Notes under the pieces: model-generated | Told to the model about the DNA's origin: nothing | The model's input: only the letters and a program-made list of their open reading frames with translations | Database searches by the model: none | Part shown: positions 15,343-24,662 of the stretch, in pieces | Layout: the number at the start of each line of letters is the position of its first letter | Numbering within the stretch: position 1 is the first letter of the stretch | Assembly (NCBI GenBank): GCA_963757335.1 | Contig: CAVWRJ010000021.1 | Span: forward strand, 62,001-126,000 | Source of the DNA: DASQPA01 sp963757335 | GTDB taxonomy: Bacteria > Acidobacteriota > Thermoanaerobaculia > Multivoradales > UBA5704 | Length of the DNA: 64,000 bases | Reading direction: 5' to 3' | Translations under genes and position numbers: made by a program

Positions 15343-16034
15343 CAGTAGATGTAGACCCGGGTGCCGACCGCGGCGGCCTTGTAGACCGCTTCTAAATCGG
15401 CGTCGCCCAGCCGTACACAGCCGTGGGTGACGCTGCGACCGAGGAGGCGCTGGTAGAGGGTGCCGTGGATGAGATAGCCGTCGCCCAGGTAGAGGGCGTA
15501 GTCGCCCAGCGAGTAGGTGTCCATCCGTTCCGCGGCGCTCTTGGGGATGGGGACGCCGTCCTCGACGAAGGCCCAGTCCGGCTTGTTCCAGACCGGGCTC
15601 TTGATCTTCTGCAGCACCCGGTGGCTGCCGCGCGGGGTCTCGAAGACCCAGCGCCGCCCGGTCGCGGGGTCCTCCAGGACTCCGCCCGTGCCGGTCGAGC
15701 AGACCGCCTCCCGCACCACCTGGCCGTCGCGGACGAGGTAGAGCCGGTTGGCGACGGTGTCGACGGCGATGTAGAGGCCGTGGGTCTCCTGGCCGGCGAC
15801 CTGGAGCGCCAGGCGGGCGCTCTCGCCGTGCCGGACCGCCGGGGCGTGGGGGAGGGGAACTTCGGCGATCTCCCGGTAGCTGAAGCCGCCGGCGAGCCCT
15901 CCGGCGAGAGCCGCCAGGACCAGGCCGCCGAGCCCGAGGAGCAGGAGCTTCCAGGGGAAGTGGAAGCGGACCCGCGCCACGGCGGCCGACCGATAGGGCG
16001 AAACCTGGGAAGTGGGGGTGGCGGGGCTGCTCAT
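15342..16034 (-). CDS. Membrane-anchored L,D-transpeptidase (YkuD)
   Basis: This protein of about 230 residues has a cytoplasmic N-terminus, then one membrane anchor (FPWKLLLLGLGGLVLAALAGGLAGGF, about 26-52). The YkuD catalytic domain starts at YIAVDTVANRLYLVRDGQVVREAVCSTGTGG. Its active site is IHGTLYQRLLGRSVTHGCVRLGDADLEAVY, with catalytic Cys in SxGC-like 'THGCVRL' and the upstream conserved His. Such enzymes form 3-3 meso-DAP cross-links or attach proteins to peptidoglycan in the periplasm. ATG 16034 overlaps the stop of the preceding transpeptidase gene (ATGA) and is therefore preferred. Confidence 0.9.
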   Translation of the reverse strand: MSSPATPTSQVSPYRSAAVARVRFHFPWKLLLLGLGGLVLAALAGGLAGGFSYREIAEVPLPHAPAVRHGESARLALQVAGQETHGLYIAVDTVANRLYLVRDGQVVREAVCSTGTGGVLEDPATGRRWVFETPRGSHRVLQKIKSPVWNKPDWAFVEDGVPIPKSAAERMDTYSLGDYALYLGDGYLIHGTLYQRLLGRSVTHGCVRLGDADLEAVYKAAAVGTRVYIY

Positions 16035-17185
16035 CGCCGGTCTCCGAGGTCGGCGGTGCCGACGATGGTTACCGGGGTTCCGACCTCGACGGCGGCGAAG
16101 AGGCGGTCCATCTCGGCGTCGGGGAGGGCGATGCAGCCGTTCGTCCAATCCGTCCCCCGGCCGCCGTGGCCGTGGATCTCGATCGAGCCGCCGATCCCCC
16201 GGCCCGCCGGCACCAGGCCCCGGCTCCGGGCGGCGGCGAACTCGCGCCGGTCGGCGTCAGTGGGGTAGTCGAGCTCCAGGGCCCGGTGGTAGGCGGTGTC
16301 CTCCCCCTCCTTCTTCTCGACCACCCGGTAGCGGCCTTCCGGCGTGGCGGCATCCCCGGCGTAGATCTTGTCGGCGAGCCCGTTTCTCCCCAGCTCGGCG
16401 GTAAAGGCGCGGACCACCCGGCCGCGTTCGAGGAGAAAACAGCGCCGGGCGAGCTTGTCGACGATCACCGCCATCCCTCCTTTCCGGCTCTCGGCCAGGG
16501 TCTCATCGGTCCACTCCTGCCAGCGGTCGCGGAGCGCCGGGTCGGCCATCCGGGCGTAGTGGCCGCCGAGGAGCGCCTCGACCCTGGCAAGGCCGGCCGT
16601 GGCGAGGGCGAGCTCGCGATCGGCCGCCGCCGCATCGCCACGGAGGGCGGCCGCGGCCACGGCGTCGAGCTCCAGCCGGGCGCTCTGCCACTCGGCACGG
16701 AGCTGCTGATCGGCGGGCATGTGCTCGACCTCGGCGGAAAAGGCGGCGAGCCGGAGGGCGATCTCGGCCCGCCGCTCGCCGATCTCGCTCCGCCGACGAG
16801 CGGCAGAGCGCCGCGCCTCTCGGAGGGCCTTCCAGGCCGCGATCTCCGCATCGAGAGCGAGCTGCTCGATCTCCTCCGGGTGGCTGGGCCCGAAGCGCGC
16901 CGCCCGCTCCTCGGCGAGGCGACGCTCGAGGCGGGCCGCGGCGGTCGCCGCCCGGAGGAGCTCGGCCGGGGCGTCGCGCCCCGCCTCCACTCGCGCCCGC
17001 CGCAGCACCGTCCGCGCCCGCTCGACCGCCGCCGCGGCCGGGGTGGGCAGCGGCTCCCGCGGCTGGCACGCCCCGGCGAGGCCCGCCGCCAGGCCGCAGG
17101 CGGCGAGGAGACCGAGGATCTTGCCGGCTCTGCCGGCGGCTCGCGCGTTCGTCGGCGGCGCCTCGTCCGGCACGGCGCTCGTCAC
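16031..17185 (-). CDS. Lipoprotein-like L,D-transpeptidase with helical stalk
   Basis: This 384-residue protein has an N-terminal hydrophobic segment ending in LAGACQPRE, a plausible lipobox, although 40 residues in. It is followed by about 170 residues of Ala/Arg/Glu-rich coiled coil (VERARTVLRRARVEAGRD...REARRSAARRRSEIGERRAEIALRLAAFS...). The C-terminal YkuD domain has SIEIHGHGGRGTDWTNGCIALPDAEMDRLF, with catalytic Cys in TNGCIAL and the conserved His in HGHGG. The stalk could span the periplasm and place the catalytic domain at the wall. The gene sits 20 bp downstream of the DUF4398 lipoprotein and overlaps the next transpeptidase by four bases. Confidence 0.88.
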   Translation of the reverse strand: MTSAVPDEAPPTNARAAGRAGKILGLLAACGLAAGLAGACQPREPLPTPAAAAVERARTVLRRARVEAGRDAPAELLRAATAAARLERRLAEERAARFGPSHPEEIEQLALDAEIAAWKALREARRSAARRRSEIGERRAEIALRLAAFSAEVEHMPADQQLRAEWQSARLELDAVAAAALRGDAAAADRELALATAGLARVEALLGGHYARMADPALRDRWQEWTDETLAESRKGGMAVIVDKLARRCFLLERGRVVRAFTAELGRNGLADKIYAGDAATPEGRYRVVEKKEGEDTAYHRALELDYPTDADRREFAAARSRGLVPAGRGIGGSIEIHGHGGRGTDWTNGCIALPDAEMDRLFAAVEVGTPVTIVGTADLGDRR

Positions 17186-17205
17186 GCCGGCCCGGTGGAC
17201 TCTTT

Positions 17206-17814
17206 TTAAGCCCGCTTCGTCCGGTGGACGGCGTGGGCGACATCGGCCGAGATGGCGGCGGACTGCTGCTTGACCTGCTCCGCCTTCTGCTTGGCGGTCG
17301 CGAAATCGCCGGCCGCGGTGGCGGTCTGCGCCTCGCCCAGAGTCCGGCGGAGGGCTTCGAGGTCGCCCTTCATGGCCTCGATGTCCGCCCGGCTGTCCTT
17401 GCCGGCGGGGGCGCTCCCCACCGCGGCGATCGCCGCGTCGAGATCGACCCGCGCCTGGTCGAGGGACTTCTGGGCGTCCGCCTGCGCCTGGACCTTGCCG
17501 CTCGCCACGTCCTCCTTGGCTTTGTAGGCGTCCGCCTTGGCCTGGGCGATCAGGAGCTTCGACTTGGTATAGCTCCGCATGAGGGAGAACTTGGCCGCCT
17601 GGGCGTCCATCTCGGCCTTGGCCTGAGACATCGACTCCTGCGCTTTGCTGAACGATTCCGCGGCATAGGACTCGCCGCCAGCCGCCTTGGCCTCGTCCAT
17701 GGCCGCCTGGGCCGACTGCATCTCCGCCTGCGGCGGCTTGGCGCAGCCCGTGGTCGCCAGCATCGCCAGGGCCGCCGCCAGCACCAGACCGCGGTACACG
17801 TTGCGCTTCGTCAT
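17206..17814 (-). CDS. DUF4398-type coiled-coil lipoprotein
   Basis: This 202-residue protein has signal peptide MTKRNVYRGLVLAAALAMLATTG followed by the lipid-acceptor Cys (ATTGCAKP). The rest is almost entirely Ala/Lys/Glu/Gln helix: SAQAAMDEAKAAGGESYAAESFSKAQESMSQAKAEMDAQ, with later AKADAYKAKEDVASGKVQAQADAQKSLDQARVDLD and KQKAEQVKQQSAAIS. This matches the DUF4398 group of outer-membrane-associated helical lipoproteins, often found with OmpA or L,D-transpeptidase genes. It is the first gene of the operon that includes two L,D-transpeptidases, and it may tether them or be a peptidoglycan attachment target, by loose analogy with Braun lipoprotein (inference). Confidence 0.85.
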   Translation of the reverse strand: MTKRNVYRGLVLAAALAMLATTGCAKPPQAEMQSAQAAMDEAKAAGGESYAAESFSKAQESMSQAKAEMDAQAAKFSLMRSYTKSKLLIAQAKADAYKAKEDVASGKVQAQADAQKSLDQARVDLDAAIAAVGSAPAGKDSRADIEAMKGDLEALRRTLGEAQTATAAGDFATAKQKAEQVKQQSAAISADVAHAVHRTKRA

Positions 17815-17908
17815 GGTTCGCGCCTCTCCGATCGGAAAAAGACTGATCGGAGAGGCTTACATAGAGAAACTTCTATGTCAAGGTAGGGGTGTTCATGGCC
17901 CAAGGCCC

Positions 17909-18035
17909 CGTCAAAGTCGAATCTGGCATCGCGAAGGCTCCTGTCGTAGGGGCACCCCCCTGTGGGTGCCCTGGGAGGGAGGGCGGCCACGGGGGCCGCC
18001 CCTACGCTCCAAGCCAAAGTTTCTCGACTTTGACG
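17909..18035. repeat. Nested inverted repeats between two minus-strand genes
   Basis: The outer arms CGTCAAAGTCGA (17909-17920) and TCGACTTTGACG (18024-18035) are perfectly complementary. Inside lies a second palindromic element from CGTAGGGGC (17945-17953) to GCCCCTACG (17998-18006). It contains the sub-hairpins GGGCACCC...GGGTGCCC and GGGCGGCC...GGCCGCCC. The inner unit looks like an intergenic GTAGGGG-type repeat inserted into the loop of a pre-existing hairpin downstream of the second tonB gene's upstream neighbour. Confidence 0.7.
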
Positions 18036-18046
18036 AGACCCTGCGT

Positions 18047-18813
18047 TCACTGCACCCGGAAGTTGACGGTCAGCGAGTAGTAGACCTTGACCGGCCGGCC
18101 GTAGAGGGTGGCCGGCTTGAAGCGCCAGCGGGACACCGCGTCGACTGCCGCCCTGTCGAGCCCCATGGGCAGAGGCTTCAGAATCTTGACGTCGACGACC
18201 CGCCCCTCCTCGTCGATCACCGCCTGCACGATCACGGTTCCCTCTAAACGGACCCGGCGCGCGGTCTCCGTATACTGCGGCTCGACTCGCTCGACGAGAA
18301 CCGGCCGGACGACGGCACCGATCACGAAGATGGGCCCCTCCGTGGAGTTGCCGCTGCCGATGCTGCCGATCGGTCCGGTCCCGGTAAGGACGCCGTTCGG
18401 GTCCCCGTTCTCGATCCCGTTGGGATCGCCCTGAGTGGGCCCGTCGTCTTTGTGCTGCTGGTGCTGCTGCTCGCCACCGGATCGAAGGATGACACTGGAG
18501 AGCTTTGTGCCGGCAGGTCGGGAACGACCGGGGGCTGTTGGAGGGTGTGTGGCGCGACCGGCACGGGCGCCGTCGCGGGCTTCATCGCGGGCCGCGCATC
18601 GCGCTCGCCCCGTGCCATGGGCGGCGGCGCCAGCTCGACCATCATGGGCGCGAGATTGCCGTCCGGCTCGGGAATCTTATCGACGTTCCAGTACTGCGCG
18701 AATCCGAGCGAGACCAGAACGATTAAATGGAGCGCGACGGCGAGCGGAAAAGAGAGCCACCTCTTGCTGCGCTGTTTTTTGAGATCGAGAGCGATCAGGG
18801 AGCTTTCGAACAC
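18047..18813 (-). CDS. tonB: Second TonB-type energy transducer (frameshifted)
   Basis: The GTG at 18811-18813 follows a strong GGAGGT with six-base spacing. The first frame encodes an N-terminal anchor almost parallel to the intact TonB at 20653-21420 (FESSLIALDLKKQRSKRWLSFPLAVALHLIVLVSLGFAQYW) and a Pro-rich periplasmic linker. It then shifts frame in a CAG-repeat-like tract near 18455-18475. The correct continuation (DDGPTQGDPNGIENGDPNG...) leads into a full TonB C-terminal domain (VLVERVEPQYTETARRVRLEGTVIVQAVIDEEGRVVDVKIL...PVKVYYSLTVNFRV). The downstream half alone could be read from GTG 18325, which overlaps the stop of the first frame by four bases, so a genuine split cannot be excluded. 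Confidence 0.8.
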
Positions 18814-18943
18814 AATTCCACCTCCGGCCTTTATAGACCAGTGCTCTTTTCCGCAGTGTGCGGTGGAGCCCGGCTGATAAATGATTAGACCGGTGGATTT
18901 AAGATTAGTTCCGAAGAAATCCGGAAAATTTGATTGGAACTCC

Positions 18944-18983
18944 CCAAAAAGCGAACGGGCCGCCCTCTTGCGAGAGCGGCCCG
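18944..18983 (-). terminator. Intrinsic terminator after the ExbD genes
   Basis: CGGGCCGC (18956-18963) pairs with GCGGCCCG (18976-18983) around a 12-nt loop. Read on the minus strand, the stem is followed by TTCGCTTTTT. It lies just downstream of the second exbD stop (19009) and separates the Ton motor operon from the second TonB gene. Confidence 0.8.
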
Positions 18984-19008
18984 TCGGGGATCTCAAACTG
19001 GTTAGGAC

Positions 19009-19488
19009 CTAGGGGTTGGCGGGCGCGGCTCCCGCGGCCGGGGCCGTGGGGGTGATCGCCTGGGCGAGGCCGGCGGTGGGCCGGAGATCGTCGAAGACGA
19101 TGCCTAGGTTCTGCGCGCCGTTGTGACGGCAGAGGTCCATGAAGTCCGCCACCTTGCCGTACTGGAGGTCGCCGTCGGCGGCGAAGAAGATCACCTTCGA
19201 CTGACGGTTGGTGAGCGCCTGGGTGAGACGCCCGCCGAAGTCCTTGTAGGCGACCTGCTCCTTGTTGATGAAGGTGTTGCCGTCCTTGTCCATGCGGACG
19301 ATGATCTGGTCCGCGCTGGGCTGGGGGACGGCGCTCTCCACCTTGGGCGGTACCTGGACGCCGTAACCCATCTGGGTCAACGGGGTCGCCACCATGAAGA
19401 TGATGAGCATCACGAGCACCACGTCGACTAGCGGCGTGATGTTGATGTCGCTCTTGATCCCGCCGCCATTACCTGCGCTCATTCCCAT
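19009..19488 (-). CDS. exbD: ExbD-type biopolymer transport protein (distal copy)
   Basis: This 159-residue protein has a short cytoplasmic N-terminus, then the ExbD transmembrane helix with its proton-carrying Asp (INITPLVDVVLVMLIIFMVATPL). The periplasmic domain follows (VESAVPQPSADQIIVRMDKDGNTFINKEQVAYKDFGGRLTQALTNRQSKVIFFAADGDLQYGKVADFMDLCRHNGAQNLGIVFD). A Pro/Ala tail (TAPAAGAAPANP) ends the protein. With ExbB it forms the proton channel that drives TonB. Two different ExbD proteins in one operon is a recurrent arrangement in Acidobacteriota and Myxococcota and may make a mixed dimer. An intrinsic terminator follows. Confidence 0.92.
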   Translation of the reverse strand: MGMSAGNGGGIKSDINITPLVDVVLVMLIIFMVATPLTQMGYGVQVPPKVESAVPQPSADQIIVRMDKDGNTFINKEQVAYKDFGGRLTQALTNRQSKVIFFAADGDLQYGKVADFMDLCRHNGAQNLGIVFDDLRPTAGLAQAITPTAPAAGAAPANP

Positions 19489-19527
19489 GATACGTACCTC
19501 AGTGTTTGCGTTCTCGAATCGAAGCGC

Positions 19528-19956
19528 TTACGCCGTCTTCTTCTTTTCCGTCACCAGGCCGACGCGGGTGAAACCGGCCTCGTTGATGAGGCGCATCACC
19601 TTGCGCACGTCCTTGTAGGTCAGGTTCTTGTCGCCCTTGACCACCACCTCGCGGTCGGGGTTGTTCTCGTGGATCTGCCGGAACGTCGAGGGCAGGTCCT
19701 TGTCGAGGACGTAGTTCTGCGACACGTAGACCGACCCATCCACCTTGATCGAGACCGTCAACTGCTTCTGGTTCTCCGGCATCTTCTCCGGGGTGGGGGT
19801 CTCCGGCAGGGCGACGTTGACGCCCTTCTGGAGCATGGGCGTCACCACCATGAAGATGATGAGGAGAACGAGACAGACGTCGACCAAGGGAGTGACGTTG
19901 ATGTCGCTCCGGACGGCGCTGACGGGCAGGAGATTCTTACCGTGATGCAGACGCAC
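19528..19956 (-). CDS. exbD: ExbD-type biopolymer transport protein (proximal copy)
   Basis: This 142-residue protein has membrane helix DINVTPLVDVCLVLLIIFMVVTPM, with the essential Asp in LVDV. The periplasmic domain is KQLTVSIKVDGSVYVSQNYVLDKDLPSTFRQIHENNPDREVVVKGDKNLTYKDVRKVMRLINEAGFTRVGLVTEK. It starts at GTG 19956 inside the 3' end of exbB (20-bp overlap), indicating translational coupling. It is more compact than the second copy and lacks that copy's Ala/Pro tail. Its role is the stator part of the proton-motive-force-driven Ton complex in the inner membrane. Confidence 0.92.
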   Translation of the reverse strand: MRLHHGKNLLPVSAVRSDINVTPLVDVCLVLLIIFMVVTPMLQKGVNVALPETPTPEKMPENQKQLTVSIKVDGSVYVSQNYVLDKDLPSTFRQIHENNPDREVVVKGDKNLTYKDVRKVMRLINEAGFTRVGLVTEKKKTA

Positions 19957-20626
19957 GAGTACGGTCCCTCTTGATGAAGAAGTCGAGGAGCTCGGACGAG
20001 GAGTTCGCCATCTCGACGTTCAGGCGCTCCAGACGGTTGGTGAAGATGTTGAACATCCAGGCCGCCGGGATGGCCACGAAGAGGCCGAGGGCGGTGGTGA
20101 CGAGGGCCTCGGCGATACCGGCCGAGACCGAGCCGATGCCGCCCGAGCCCGTGGCAGCCATGCCGCGGAAGGCGTTGATGATGCCGATGACGGTGCCGAA
20201 CAGCCCGATGAAGGGGGCCGTGGTGGCGATCGTCGCCAGGCTGCCGATGCCGCGGCGGAACTCGGCCGAGGTGAGGAGGGTTGCGCGCTCGATGGCGCGG
20301 TTCGAGGCGTCGATGATGTCGTCGCCGGAGAGCGGGCTGTTGTCCTTCTCATACTGATAGGACAGGAGACCGGCGGAGACGACCCGGGCGAGGTGGCTGC
20401 CGGGGAACTTCTTGGCGGCGTCGATGGCCGCCTGGGGCCGATCCTGCTTCAGATGCTCGGTCACCAGCTTGGCGAACTGGAGCGACTGCTTCTTCGCCCG
20501 GGCGAAGACGATCAGGCGCTCGACCGAGACGGCGAGCGAGTAGATCGAGAGGATGGCCAGAATGATGACGACTCCCTTGGCGATCATGCCCATCGACACC
20601 CAGAGGGCTACGGGTCCGAAATCCAT
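19937..20626 (-). CDS. exbB: ExbB/TolQ-type proton channel
   Basis: This 229-residue protein starts at ATG 20626, six bases after AAGGAG. It has an N-terminal helix (ALWVSMGMIAKGVVIILAILSIYSLAVSVERLIVF), a cytoplasmic loop (LVTEHLKQDRPQAAIDAAKKFPGSHLARVVSAGLLSY), and the two conserved helices of MotA/TolQ/ExbB (LATIATTAPFIGLFGTVIGIINAFRGMA and AGIAEALVTTALGLFVAIPAAWMFNIFTNRLERL). The TAPFIGLFGTVIG and ALVTTALGL motifs are diagnostic. It lies between tonB and the two exbD genes, completing the Ton motor that energises outer-membrane receptors. No TonB-dependent receptor is encoded in the window. Confidence 0.95.
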   Translation of the reverse strand: MDFGPVALWVSMGMIAKGVVIILAILSIYSLAVSVERLIVFARAKKQSLQFAKLVTEHLKQDRPQAAIDAAKKFPGSHLARVVSAGLLSYQYEKDNSPLSGDDIIDASNRAIERATLLTSAEFRRGIGSLATIATTAPFIGLFGTVIGIINAFRGMAATGSGGIGSVSAGIAEALVTTALGLFVAIPAAWMFNIFTNRLERLNVEMANSSSELLDFFIKRDRTRASASR

Positions 20627-20652
20627 GCTCTTCTCCTTTTCCAGCCCAGGCG

Positions 20653-21420
20653 CTATTGCACCTGAAAGTTGACCGTCAGCGAGTAATAGACCTTGACTGG
20701 CTTCCCCTGGAACATGGCGGGCTTGAAGCGCCACTTCTGGACCGCTTCGACGGCCGCCTTATCGAGCCCCATGGGCAGTCCCTTCAATACTTTGACGTTC
20801 TGCACCCGGCCCTGCTCGTCGATGATCGCTTCCACGATCACCGTCCCCTGCAGGCGGGCCTTGCGCGCTACCTCGGTGTACTGCGGCTGCACGCGGTCGA
20901 TGATCTCCGGCCGGCTGACGCCGCCGCCGACCCGGAGCGGCTCGTCCGCGACCACCCCTCCGGGCACGCCGCCCGGCGTCCCGCCGACGACGCCGCCCGG
21001 CACACCGCCGAGGACACCGCCGGCCACACCGCCCTCGACGCCGCCCTCGACCCCACCCTCGACACCGGTGGACTCGGCCTGCTTGGGCGCCTCCGGCACC
21101 TTCTCCGGGATCGCGACCGGCTGCACGGGCTCCTTGGTCACGATCGTCGGCACCTCCTTGGTCACCACCTTGGGCGTCACCTTGGCGGCCGGCGGCGGTG
21201 GGGGAGGCGGCGGCGGCGGCGGCGGGGGAGGCGCCGCGTTCAGGAACACGACGTTGATCGGCGGCTCCGGAACGGAGTCGACCTGCCAGTACTGGGCGAA
21301 TACGACGCCGACCAGCACCACCAGGTGGAGGATGATGGCGACCGGCAGTGACAGCCACCGCTTCCCCCCCGCGGCATTCCGCTTCTTGCTTTCCAGTTCC
21401 ATCAACGAGTCTTCGAACAT
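20653..21420 (-). CDS. tonB: TonB energy transducer
   Basis: This 255-residue protein has a cytoplasmic N-terminus, signal-anchor helix (WLSLPVAIILHLVVLVGVVFAQYW), then a run of 14 prolines (about 64-77) and a Pro/Lys/Val linker. An unusual GGV-repeat section follows (VEGGVEGGVEGGVAGGVLGGVPGG..., about 122-158), and then the TonB C-terminal domain (IIDRVQPQYTEVARKARLQGTVIVEAIIDEQGRVQNVKVLKGLPMGLDKAAVEAVQKWRFKPAMFQGKPVKVYYSLTVNFQV). It spans the periplasm and transmits force from ExbBD to outer-membrane receptors. The flexible polyPro plus polyGly linker replaces the usual Pro/Lys spacer. It lies between the TPR lipoprotein and exbB. Confidence 0.95.
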   Translation of the reverse strand: MFEDSLMELESKKRNAAGGKRWLSLPVAIILHLVVLVGVVFAQYWQVDSVPEPPINVVFLNAAPPPPPPPPPPPPPPAAKVTPKVVTKEVPTIVTKEPVQPVAIPEKVPEAPKQAESTGVEGGVEGGVEGGVAGGVLGGVPGGVVGGTPGGVPGGVVADEPLRVGGGVSRPEIIDRVQPQYTEVARKARLQGTVIVEAIIDEQGRVQNVKVLKGLPMGLDKAAVEAVQKWRFKPAMFQGKPVKVYYSLTVNFQVQ

Positions 21421-21438
21421 CTCATTCCCACCTATCGG

Positions 21439-22263
21439 TTAGGACTTTGCGGGGGCCGGCGGTTTCTCGGCCATCGTCTTCTTGCGCAGAGCGAGCGCCT
21501 TCTGCTGCCACTCGTCGGCCTTCGCCGTGTACTCCGCCCGGAGGCTGGCGTCGGTCTGGATCTTCGCCTTCTCCCTGAAGAGAAGGTTGTTGTAGACCAT
21601 CGCCTCGAAATAGTCCGGCTTCATCGTCAACGCCTGGTTCAAGGCGGCGAGCCCGTTGTCGATGAGCTGGGTGCGGGTGGCGAGATCGAGGCTGGTGTCG
21701 TGGTAGGACTTGTCCCAGGCGGCGACGCCGAGCGAGTAGTAGGTCTCGGGCTTGGCGGCCTCGGGGTGCTGCTTGACGAAGGCGTAGGCATCGTCCAGCC
21801 GGCCCGCCTGGGTGAGGATGTTGAGCTTCATCTGCTGCATGTTGCTGAGCTCGGCGGGGGCCTCCTGCGCGCGACGGTCGAGGTAGGCGAGCGCCTCGTT
21901 GTAGCGCTTGGAGTTGACGTAGGTCGAGACCAGGTAGTCGCGGACCTTCTGATCGTTGGGGTACTCGACCAGATACTTCTCGAAGGCCTCGGTCGCGGTC
22001 TTGCCGTAACCGACGTTCTTCGGGCTCTCGTCGCCGGGGCGATAGAGGGCGAGAGCGGTCAGCCCCACGGAGCGCCAGGCGAACGTGGCGTCCGGGTCCC
22101 GCTTGATGCCGAGCTGAAACTGTTTCAGCGCATCCGTGTATTGCTCGTTGCGGTAGAGCTCGTTACCCTTCTTCAGCTCCACTCGGGCCGCGACCTTGTC
22201 GCAGCCGGTCAGAGCCGGGAGCACCAGGAGAACGAGAGCAGGGAGGGTCAAGGTCTTATGCAT
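21439..22263 (-). CDS. TPR lipoprotein, first gene of the Ton operon
   Basis: This 274-residue protein has a signal peptide ending in the lipobox LTGC (MHKTLTLPALVLLVLPALTGCDK). The mature part is TPR repeats: VELKKGNELYRNEQYTDALKQFQLGIKRDPDATFAWRSVGLTALALYRPGDE, ATEAFEKYLVEYPNDQKVRDYLVSTYVNSKRYNEALAYLDRRA, LDDAYAFVKQHPEAAKPETYYSLGVAAWDKS and LIDNGLAALNQALTMKPDYFEAMVYNNLLFREKA. It is co-directional with tonB-exbB-exbD-exbD and 18 bp from tonB. In this setting TPR lipoproteins may act as periplasmic adaptors for the Ton system (inference). Confidence 0.85.
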   Translation of the reverse strand: MHKTLTLPALVLLVLPALTGCDKVAARVELKKGNELYRNEQYTDALKQFQLGIKRDPDATFAWRSVGLTALALYRPGDESPKNVGYGKTATEAFEKYLVEYPNDQKVRDYLVSTYVNSKRYNEALAYLDRRAQEAPAELSNMQQMKLNILTQAGRLDDAYAFVKQHPEAAKPETYYSLGVAAWDKSYHDTSLDLATRTQLIDNGLAALNQALTMKPDYFEAMVYNNLLFREKAKIQTDASLRAEYTAKADEWQQKALALRKKTMAEKPPAPAKS

Positions 22264-22735
22264 AGCGCCACTTCCCCAATTAGAAGGGTCAACCCAGGAT
22301 TTGGTTCCGCGAATGGGAGAAGGAAGATGAATCTTGACAACTGCTGACTTCTGGCCGGAACGAGAGGAGCGCCGAAAACGCCGGAAGCCATCCTTCCTCC
22401 GAGCCTGGCGCGAGTCTACTCAGGACAGATCCACTGTCAAGAGGGACGCCTCGCACTTGGATGGCTCGGCTTGCGGCCTCGATCCCCACCATCTCCGGCA
22501 CCTCCTCCTCCCATCTGCCACGGTCCCATGCAAATCATCTGCCGACCCGGTGGAAAAAGCGAGACGACCAGGGCCCCCGCGAGTCCGCGCGGACGGGGGT
22601 CGCGATCCGATCGGTTCGAAGCGGGGGCAATGCTAGTGGAAAAAGCGCCGCCACACCAGCATGCCCTCCCATAGGGTCTGAGAGACGCTGTTCTTTAGAG
22701 CTGGAAGGAGGACGAGGAAACTGCCGGTTTGCAGG
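22264..22735. other. Intergenic region between Ton operon and permease
   Basis: About 470 bp separate the divergent starts. A candidate promoter for the minus-strand operon lies at 22413-22440. I see no convincing reading frame, RNA gene or repeat in the rest. The tract 22360-22400 contains loosely complementary CTCCTC/GAGGAG runs but no strong hairpin. Confidence 0.4.
22413..22440 (-). promoter_or_regulatory. Sigma-70-like promoter of the Ton operon
   Basis: On the minus strand a consensus TTGACA (22440-22435) is separated by 16 bp from TAGACT (22418-22413, four of six to TATAAT). Transcription would start near 22405, giving a leader of about 140 nt before the TPR lipoprotein ATG. Confidence 0.5.
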
Positions 22736-24583
<1,848 letters not shown>

Positions 24584-24662
24584 AACCGCGCCGGGGGCCG
24601 GGCATTTTGCGGGCCGCCGCACGGGTTCTCGTCAGCGGCGCCCGGAATAGGGATAGAAGCTC

